Shown piece by piece: positions 7,079 through 14,236 of a stretch of 14,236 nucleotides of DNA. This DNA is from Acholeplasmataceae bacterium (GTDB taxonomy: Bacteria > Bacillota_I > Bacilli_A > ML615J-28 > CAG-698), in contig DUUA01000085.1 in assembly GCA_012841765.1 (NCBI GenBank), positions 1 through 14,236 on the forward strand, read 5' to 3'. Numbering within the stretch: position 1 is the first letter of the stretch; every line of letters starts with the position of its first letter. The notes beneath the pieces are model-generated. The model did no database searches, was not told the origin of the DNA, and saw only the letters and a program-made list of their open reading frames with translations. Both the position numbers and the translations under genes were made by a program.

Positions 7079-7963
7079 TTACTCCTCCTTTAATGCTATT
7101 AGTTTGTTTTCTTCAACAACTTCCATAAAGGAAATTGGTTTATATTTAAACACCCTTCTTAGTACTAATAATACAACTCCTGCTATGACCATAACTACAG
7201 AAATAACTTGCGCTTGTAATAATTCTATCCCAAATATATTTACAGGAAGTGGATCAGTTCTTAATCCTTCAATAAAAAACCTTCCGACTCCATACCATAT
7301 TAAATAAAATATACCAGCATCGCCAATCCAGTATTTTTTCCATAATTTTCTAATCAAAATAATTGCGATTAATCCTGCCATATTCCATAAAAACTCATAG
7401 AAAAAAGTTGGATGGAAATAGCCAATAACACCAGTCACTTTATCTCTAAAATACATATTATTAATAATAAATTCTGGAATATGAATTTTTTCTAAAAACC
7501 CTCTAGTAACTTCGCCACCATTTGCTTCTTGATTAAAGAAATTACCCCATCTACCAGCAGTTTGACCAATTAAAAACCCTGGAGCGAGCACTTCTAAAAC
7601 CTTTAAAAAATCAATTTTTTTAATTTTAGAATAAATAACAGCAAAAATACCAGCTGCTATTAAAGCTCCATGAATAGCCAGTCCTCCTTGCCAAATAGCA
7701 AAGATGTTTAATAAATTATCTTTGTAATCTGCCCAAGAAAAAATAACATAATATATTCTTGCACCTAAGACACCTACCACAACACCGATAATAAAACCCC
7801 AAAATAAATCGTCTTCCTTAAGACCAATTATTTTAGCAATTCTAATACCATAATAATAAGCTGCAAACATTCCAATAATAATACAAATAGCATAAAAAGC
7901 AATTTCCAAACCAAATATATTTACATTGTTTGGTAAAGCTAAAATTTGCGGTATATAATTCAT
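7079..7963 (-). CDS. lgt: Phosphatidylglycerol--prolipoprotein diacylglyceryl transferase Lgt
   Basis: Integral membrane enzyme that transfers diacylglycerol from phosphatidylglycerol to the lipobox cysteine of prolipoproteins, the first step of lipoprotein maturation. With the start chosen here it has 294 residues and about seven membrane segments. Key blocks are GGLAIHGA at 93-100 with H98, the family signature GRWGNFFNQE at 137-146 with R138, and GVGRFFIEGLR near the C-terminus; H98 and R138 match E. coli H103 and R143 in position. The reading frame is open for 27 more codons upstream, to 8044, but that stretch lies inside the preceding gene. The internal ATG at 7963 comes four bases after that gene's stop, has AAGTGA just ahead, and gives the expected N-terminus. 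PotD in this window has a lipobox and is a likely substrate. Confidence 0.96.
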   Translation of the reverse strand: MNYIPQILALPNNVNIFGLEIAFYAICIIIGMFAAYYYGIRIAKIIGLKEDDLFWGFIIGVVVGVLGARIYYVIFSWADYKDNLLNIFAIWQGGLAIHGALIAAGIFAVIYSKIKKIDFLKVLEVLAPGFLIGQTAGRWGNFFNQEANGGEVTRGFLEKIHIPEFIINNMYFRDKVTGVIGYFHPTFFYEFLWNMAGLIAIILIRKLWKKYWIGDAGIFYLIWYGVGRFFIEGLRTDPLPVNIFGIELLQAQVISVVMVIAGVVLLVLRRVFKYKPISFMEVVEENKLIALKEE

Positions 7964-7967
7964 ACTC

Positions 7968-8576
7968 TCACTTCTTCTTTCCTTTTTTAACAATTGTAAG
8001 AATAATTTTTTTATTAATATAAAAATTAATAATGCTTCTTGCAATTAATAAAAATATAATAATTAAAATTACATCCCAATGGGATACTAAAGTTATACCT
8101 GGTATAAAAGAACAACCGATAAAAACTAAAATAGTTATCAAAATATTAATCATTCCCCCGCTCATAATTAACAGTTTAGGGAAAAATCTTAAAATCAAAT
8201 TTCTAAAAGTTGTATCCAAAACAGAAAAACTAATAGTAAATATTGTAAAATATAAAAAGAATTTATCTGTAGGTTCCACTTCTAACCAAGGTTTATATCC
8301 TGTAATAGAAATAAACAAGATATAATCAATAACAACACTTATTAGTAAAGTTAGAATAAAGTTCATAAAAGTTTGTTTTGGCATCTTAAATATTAACTTA
8401 GGCCCTTTTCCTTGGCTATTTTGATCTGAATATGCTTTTTGCATCTCTTCTATAATATTTTTATTGTCTTCAACTCTTTTTTTAAAATTATCTAATTCAT
8501 CTTCATTACTATTTTCTTGTTTTTGTTCTTCTTCTAAAATATCATTTTGTTCTTCATTTTTTTTATTTTTCTTCAT
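7968..8576 (-). CDS. Unknown four-helix membrane protein with a charged N-terminal tail
   Basis: I do not recognise this 202-residue protein. Residues 1-68 form a hydrophilic tail dominated by Glu, Lys, Asn and Gln, with a coiled-coil-like stretch at about 25-50. Four predicted membrane segments follow at about 70-91, 106-124, 135-158 and 168-187, and the C-terminus is strongly basic (INKKI to KKGKKK). The positive-inside rule suggests that both ends are cytoplasmic. There is one cysteine, C155, and no recognisable catalytic motif. It starts 31 bases after uvrA with a good ribosome binding site, AGGAGTGA, and its stop is four bases before lgt, so it is probably co-expressed and translationally linked with lgt. 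A role in membrane or lipoprotein biogenesis would be a guess from position alone. Confidence 0.85.
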   Translation of the reverse strand: MKKNKKNEEQNDILEEEQKQENSNEDELDNFKKRVEDNKNIIEEMQKAYSDQNSQGKGPKLIFKMPKQTFMNFILTLLISVVIDYILFISITGYKPWLEVEPTDKFFLYFTIFTISFSVLDTTFRNLILRFFPKLLIMSGGMINILITILVFIGCSFIPGITLVSHWDVILIIIFLLIARSIINFYINKKIILTIVKKGKKK

Positions 8577-8601
8577 TAAATCACTCCTATGTTGCTAAAA
8601 C

Positions 8602-8630
8602 ATTATATCATAAATTCAAAGTTTTTTTAA
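8602..8630 (-). promoter_or_regulatory. Candidate internal extended -10 promoter at the uvrA stop codon
   Basis: On the minus strand the uvrA stop TGA runs straight into TATAAT, giving a perfect extended -10 element TGATATAAT (8602-8610). A weak -35, TTAAAA (8625-8630), lies 17 bp upstream. Transcription would start about 18 nt before the next ATG with the AGGAGTGA ribosome binding site preserved. It could let the membrane protein gene, lgt, trxB and whiA be expressed independently of ligA-uvrA. Confidence 0.5.
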
Positions 8631-11430
8631 GGTACATTCCTGTATATGATTTTTGATTCTCGGCTACTTCTTCAGGAGTCCCTAAAGCAACAATTTCTCC
8701 TCCAGCATTTCCACCTTCAGGACCTAAATCTATAATATAATCAGCACTTTTAATAATATCTAAATTATGTTCAATTATTATTACAGTTGCCCCATTATCA
8801 ACAATAAACTGAATGACTTTCATCAACCTTTTTACATCATCTGAATGCAAACCAGTAGTTGGCTCATCAAGAAGATAAATAGTTTGATCAGTGATTTTTT
8901 TATATAATTCACTAGCAAGTTTAACTCGCTGAGCTTCTCCACCTGAAAGGGTTGTTGAAGCTTGGCCTAGTTTTATATAGCCTAACCCAACATCAATTAA
9001 AGTTTTTAATTTATTTTCAATTTTTGGTAAATTTTTAAAAAATGCAAAAGCATCATCCACAGTCATTTCCAAAACATCAGCAATTGTTTTTCCTTTAAAC
9101 TTTACATCTAATGTTTCTCTATTAAACCGACTCCCTCGACATTCTTCACAAGGAATATAGACATCGGGTAAAAAATGCATAGCTATCCTAATAAGCCCGT
9201 CTCCCTGACATCTCTCACAACGCCCACCTCTAACATTAAAAGAAAATCTACCTTTTTTATATCCACGCATTTTGGCTTCAAAAGTGCTTGCAAACAAGTC
9301 TCTTATATGATCAAAAACTCCAGTATAAGTAGCTGGATTACTCCTAGGAGTTCTTCCAATTGGTGATTGATCAATGGCAATAATTCTTTCAAAATCTTCA
9401 ATTCCTAAAATTTCATCATAATCTCCAGGAACTAATTTTGAACGATATAATTTTCTACTCATTGCTTTCCAAAGTATTTCAGTTACCAAACTACTTTTAC
9501 CAGAACCACTAACTCCAGTAACAACAGTTAAAGTTCCTTCAGGAATACTAACATCTATATTTTTTAAATTATTACATCTAGCACCCTTAATAGTCAAAAA
9601 CCTTCCACTTCCTTTTCTTCTAGTTTTTGGAACTTCTATTTTAAGTTTCCCAGATAAATATTTTCCAGTTATACTATTTTCGTTTTTCATTATTTCTTCA
9701 ACTGTTCCAGCAGCAACAATTTCACCGCCATTAATTCCAGCAAAAGGACCAACATCAACAATATAATCAGATTCTCTCATTATCTCTTCATCATGTTCAA
9801 CAACAATTAATGTGTTGCCTAAATCTCTCATTTCTTTTAAAGCTTTAATTAATCTAGCATTATCTCGTTGATGAAGACCAATTGATGGCTCATCAAGAAC
9901 ATATAAAACGCCAGTTAATTTTGAACCAATTTGCGTTGCTAGTCTAATTCTTTGGCTTTCTCCACCACTTAGAGTTCCAGCTTGGCGTGATAGAGTTAAA
10001 TAATCCAAACCAACATTGATTAAAAATTCTATTCTAGATTTAATTTCTCTTAAAACTAAATCAGCGATTTTAGCATCGTTTTCACTTAAAACTAAATTAT
10101 TAATAAAAGTATATAGGTCTTTAATTGAATAATCAGTCATTTCAAAAATGTTAATACCACCAATTTTAACAGCTAGAGCTTCTTTAGATAATCTTCTTCC
10201 TTCACATTTAGGACAAGTAAAATCCGATAAATAAGAATTATAATAATCTCTTGCAGCATTAGAAGTTGTTTCCATATATCTTCGTTCAATTAACTTAGCG
10301 ACACCTTCTATATATTGTGTTTTTTGATAAGTATTATTTCCCCTAGTATGAATGGCGTATTTAATTGGTTCTTTAGAACCATTTAAAACAATGTCTTGTT
10401 CTTCTAAACTTAATTCTTCATATGGTTTATTTAAATCAATTTTATAAAAATCAGCTAAATGTTTGAAAGTTTGCCACTCGATATTTTCCGTGTCAACAAT
10501 GTTTTTCAAATACTTAATTGCACCTTTTCTTATTGATTTTTCTGGGTTAGTTACCAAAAGATTAATGTCAATTTTCTGCAATACTCCAAGTCCATTACAT
10601 TCATCACAAGCTCCAAAAGGAGAATTGAAAGAAAATAATCTTGGCTCTAATTTAGGAATAGAAAAATCGCAATAAGGACATGCTAGTAATTCACTAAACA
10701 CTTTTTCTTCCCCGTTGATATCAACAATAACTTTACCATCACCTAATTTTAAAGCAGTTTCAATAGAATCATAAACTCTACTTCTTACTTCATCTCTAAT
10801 TTTAATTCGATCAATAACTATATCAATATTATGCTTATTGTTTTTCTCTAAATTTACTTCGTCTGTCGTTAAATCAAAAATAGAACCATCTATTCTAACT
10901 TTAGAGAAACCTTCTTTTTTAACTAATTCAATAGTTTTTTCATGACTTCCTTTTTGTCCCCAAACAACAGGACTGTAAATTATAAATCTTGAACCTTGTT
11001 CATATTCATATATCTTATCAACTATTTGCGTAATAGTTTGTGATGATATTAAAACATTGTGTTCAGGACAATATGCTTTTCCTATCCTAGCATATAACAG
11101 CCTTAAATAATCATAAATCTCAGTTACTGTTCCAACAATAGATCTAGGGTTATTATGCGTGCTTTTTTGATCAATAGAAATTGCTGGAGAGAGACCGCCT
11201 ATATAATCTACATCTGGCTTATCAATGTTACCTAAAAATTGTCTTGCATATGCTGAAAGACTATCAATATATCTTCTCTGGCCTTCGGCATAAATAGTAT
11301 CAAACGCTAAAGAAGATTTACCAGAACCAGATAAACCTGTCATAATTATTAACTTTTCCTTGGGTATTTTCAAACTAACATTTTTTAAATTGTTAGAACG
11401 AGCCCCTTTTATATCTATGTATTTTTGCAT
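8608..11430 (-). CDS. uvrA: Excinuclease ABC subunit A, UvrA
   Basis: Damage-recognition ATPase of nucleotide excision repair; it dimerises, finds distorted DNA and loads UvrB. The 940-residue protein has the complete tandem ABC layout. The first module has Walker A GLSGSGKS at 32-39, signature LSGGESQR at 487-494 and Walker B YVLDEP at 510-515. The second has Walker A GVSGSGKS at 639-646, signature LSGGEAQR at 828-835 and Walker B YLLDEP at 852-857. Zinc-binding cysteine pairs are at C251/C254 with C275/C278, at C406/C409, and at C738/C741 with C761/C764, the last framing the glycine-rich DNA-binding hairpin. Length and motifs are normal. The start has GAGG upstream, and the gene begins 11 bases after ligA. 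uvrB, usually its neighbour in Bacillota, is not in the window, and I see no LexA/DinR box. Confidence 0.98.
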   Translation of the reverse strand: MQKYIDIKGARSNNLKNVSLKIPKEKLIIMTGLSGSGKSSLAFDTIYAEGQRRYIDSLSAYARQFLGNIDKPDVDYIGGLSPAISIDQKSTHNNPRSIVGTVTEIYDYLRLLYARIGKAYCPEHNVLISSQTITQIVDKIYEYEQGSRFIIYSPVVWGQKGSHEKTIELVKKEGFSKVRIDGSIFDLTTDEVNLEKNNKHNIDIVIDRIKIRDEVRSRVYDSIETALKLGDGKVIVDINGEEKVFSELLACPYCDFSIPKLEPRLFSFNSPFGACDECNGLGVLQKIDINLLVTNPEKSIRKGAIKYLKNIVDTENIEWQTFKHLADFYKIDLNKPYEELSLEEQDIVLNGSKEPIKYAIHTRGNNTYQKTQYIEGVAKLIERRYMETTSNAARDYYNSYLSDFTCPKCEGRRLSKEALAVKIGGINIFEMTDYSIKDLYTFINNLVLSENDAKIADLVLREIKSRIEFLINVGLDYLTLSRQAGTLSGGESQRIRLATQIGSKLTGVLYVLDEPSIGLHQRDNARLIKALKEMRDLGNTLIVVEHDEEIMRESDYIVDVGPFAGINGGEIVAAGTVEEIMKNENSITGKYLSGKLKIEVPKTRRKGSGRFLTIKGARCNNLKNIDVSIPEGTLTVVTGVSGSGKSSLVTEILWKAMSRKLYRSKLVPGDYDEILGIEDFERIIAIDQSPIGRTPRSNPATYTGVFDHIRDLFASTFEAKMRGYKKGRFSFNVRGGRCERCQGDGLIRIAMHFLPDVYIPCEECRGSRFNRETLDVKFKGKTIADVLEMTVDDAFAFFKNLPKIENKLKTLIDVGLGYIKLGQASTTLSGGEAQRVKLASELYKKITDQTIYLLDEPTTGLHSDDVKRLMKVIQFIVDNGATVIIIEHNLDIIKSADYIIDLGPEGGNAGGEIVALGTPEEVAENQKSYTGMYLKKTLNL

Positions 11431-11441
11431 AAAAACCTCAA

Positions 11442-13433
<1,992 letters not shown>

Positions 13434-13442
13434 CTATTGTAT

Positions 13443-13471
13443 ATTATACCATAAATGCATATTTTTTTAAA
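13443..13471 (-). promoter_or_regulatory. Extended -10 promoter of the ligA operon
   Basis: On the minus strand TATAAT (13443-13448) is preceded by TGG (13449-13451), making the extended -10 TGGTATAAT. A weak -35, TTTAAA (13466-13471), is 17 bp upstream. The start would fall near 13436, about 20 nt before the ligA ATG, leaving the AAAGGAGG site in the leader. This is the only good promoter in the gap and probably serves the whole ligA to whiA run. Confidence 0.75.
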
Positions 13472-13473
13472 TA

Positions 13474-13496
13474 TTTATGATTGAACAAATCATAAA
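13474..13496. repeat. Perfect 9-bp inverted repeat abutting the ligA -35 box (operator-like)
   Basis: TTTATGATT at 13474-13482 and its exact complement AATCATAAA at 13488-13496 flank the five bases GAACA. The element ends two bases before the -35 hexamer of the ligA promoter and shares its other end with the T-tract of the upstream terminator. It is not followed by a T-tract of its own on either strand, so it does not look like a second terminator. An operator for a dimeric repressor or activator is possible, but the binding protein is unknown. Chance symmetry in AT-rich DNA is the main alternative. Confidence 0.5.
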
Positions 13497-13524
13497 AAAG
13501 AAGCTTATCACTAAACTTCTTTTT
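13494..13524 (-). terminator. Intrinsic terminator, bidirectional by sequence, after the right-edge gene
   Basis: On the minus strand AAGAAGTTTA and TAAGCTTCTT pair over 10 bp (one T-G wobble) around the tetraloop GTGA, which fits the stable GNRA class. The stem is followed by TTTTAT. On the plus strand the same stem is followed by TTTTATAAT, so it could stop transcription in both directions. It separates the right-edge gene from ligA, starting about ten bases past that gene's stop codon. Confidence 0.85.
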
Positions 13525-13531
13525 ATAATAT

Positions 13532-14236
13532 TTAAATAATGTAAAAACCTACAGGTCCTTTACCAGGAGGGTAATTATCATTAAATCTAAATCTTCTTCC
13601 TTTATGTTCGCTTTTGCCTTTATCATTTTTAGTTTTATAAATATATTGATAATGATTTCCAAATTCAATAATAGCAATTTCTATTTCTCCTTCTTCAATT
13701 TTGTTGTTGAAGAGAATTATATATTCAATTTCAATTTCTTTATCATCAGCATCTTTTGAAATTTCATATTTTGCCATTAAATTATTTTTTGAATCAACTA
13801 CTATTAGATCAGCAGAATAATCACCATCTTTATCTGCTTTTAATACCATATAATTTTTAGAGCTTAAAGAATTATTAACATATTCTTCAAAAACAAAAAC
13901 TTGTTTCTTATTATTGTTAGATTGAATAACCCTTATATAATTATTTGGATTCGTTTCTTCAGAAACATCAAAAATTATTTTCTCAACATTATTATTTTCA
14001 ACCATTTTCCCTTGAACATTGTATATGAAATCAAGATTATTTTTAAATTTAATCTTTCCTTCAATTTTTAATCTAACTGTTCCTAAAGCCGAATCGTCTA
14101 AATCTTCAATGTCTTCCAATATATCCTTTTTTTCATCTTGATAATCGTCTTCTTCATCTTCGGTTTCATCATCATTTTCGCCATAAGAATGTTGATTATT
14201 TCCATATCTAATTGGATTTAAATCTGATTCACTTAT
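13532..14236 (-). CDS. Unknown acidic protein, 5'-partial at the right edge
   Basis: I do not recognise this protein. The frame stays open to the window edge: 39 codons precede the TTG at 14119 and contain no ATG, no stop and no obvious ribosome binding site, so the real start is almost certainly outside and that TTG is an internal leucine codon. About 234 residues are visible. The upstream part is very acidic (GENDDETEDEEDDYQDE and then LEDIEDLDD), like a disordered linker. The rest is an alternation of short beta-strand-like hydrophobic stretches with Asn/Lys-rich turns, suggesting an all-beta domain, ending in the distinctive tail YPPGKGPVGFYII. There are no cysteines and no membrane segment in the visible part. 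A surface or secreted location is possible but cannot be judged without the N-terminus. It is a separate transcription unit, closed by the terminator after it. Confidence 0.8.
   Translation of the reverse strand: MSESDLNPIRYGNNQHSYGENDDETEDEEDDYQDEKKDILEDIEDLDDSALGTVRLKIEGKIKFKNNLDFIYNVQGKMVENNNVEKIIFDVSEETNPNNYIRVIQSNNNKKQVFVFEEYVNNSLSSKNYMVLKADKDGDYSADLIVVDSKNNLMAKYEISKDADDKEIEIEYIILFNNKIEEGEIEIAIIEFGNHYQYIYKTKNDKGKSEHKGRRFRFNDNYPPGKGPVGFYII

Noticed and set aside
7964..8044. N-terminal extension of Lgt by 27 residues
   Set aside because: The extension lies inside the preceding gene in another frame and is unlike Lgt N-termini. The ATG at 7963 gives the standard N-terminus and sits four bases after the preceding stop codon.
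13474..13496. LexA/DinR box controlling ligA-uvrA
   Set aside because: GAAC is present in the spacer of the palindrome but there is no GTTC four bases later, so the Bacillota consensus is not met.
14117..14119. TTG as the true start of the right-edge gene
   Set aside because: The frame is open upstream to the window edge, and no ribosome binding site precedes the TTG; the upstream acidic stretch continues without a break into the downstream one.

Overview
The window is AT-rich chromosomal DNA in which every gene reads on the minus strand. It looks like a low-GC Bacillota or Mycoplasmatota-type bacterium: Bacillus-like tRNA-Glu and tRNA-Ser sequences with encoded CCA ends, AGGAGG-type ribosome binding sites, and WhiA, LigA and Lgt of Bacillota type. 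TGA is a normal stop codon (potA, potB, potC and uvrA end with it), and the tryptophan codons I checked are TGG. This argues against Mycoplasma or Spiroplasma, which read TGA as Trp, and fits Acholeplasma/Izemoplasma-like lineages or uncultured AT-rich Bacilli. The exact lineage cannot be fixed from the sequence alone.

Layout in the direction of transcription (right to left): (1) at the right edge, the 3' part of an unrecognised acidic protein gene, ending at a strong bidirectional terminator. (2) An inverted repeat and an extended -10 promoter start a compact six-gene run: ligA, uvrA, a four-helix membrane protein of unknown function, lgt, trxB and whiA, with gaps of 1 to 31 nt. A second extended -10 promoter sits on the uvrA stop codon and could drive the last four genes separately. 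(3) Just past whiA, a near-consensus promoter drives a membrane-anchored protein that looks like a cysteine-free thioredoxin fold. (4) A tRNA-Ser(GCU) and tRNA-Glu(UUC) pair with its own candidate promoter and an intrinsic terminator. (5) potABCD, a complete spermidine/putrescine ABC importer whose genes are joined by three identical ATGA overlaps.

The block in region 2 combines DNA repair (ligase, UvrA damage recognition), lipoprotein maturation (Lgt), thiol redox control (TrxB) and a cell-cycle-linked regulator (WhiA). Its order uvrA, lgt, trxB, whiA matches, from memory, the order in Bacillus subtilis, but hprK, ppaX, rapZ and yvcK are not between them. Lgt is the enzyme that would lipidate PotD, which carries a lipobox.

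I see no mobile element, CRISPR array, phage gene, defence island or riboswitch. This is mostly an ordinary housekeeping region. The points most worth a second look are a roughly 170-residue charged helical insertion inside the PotA ATPase, the cysteine-free thioredoxin-like protein, the two unknown proteins, the tRNA terminator pressed against potA, and the inverted repeat next to the ligA promoter.
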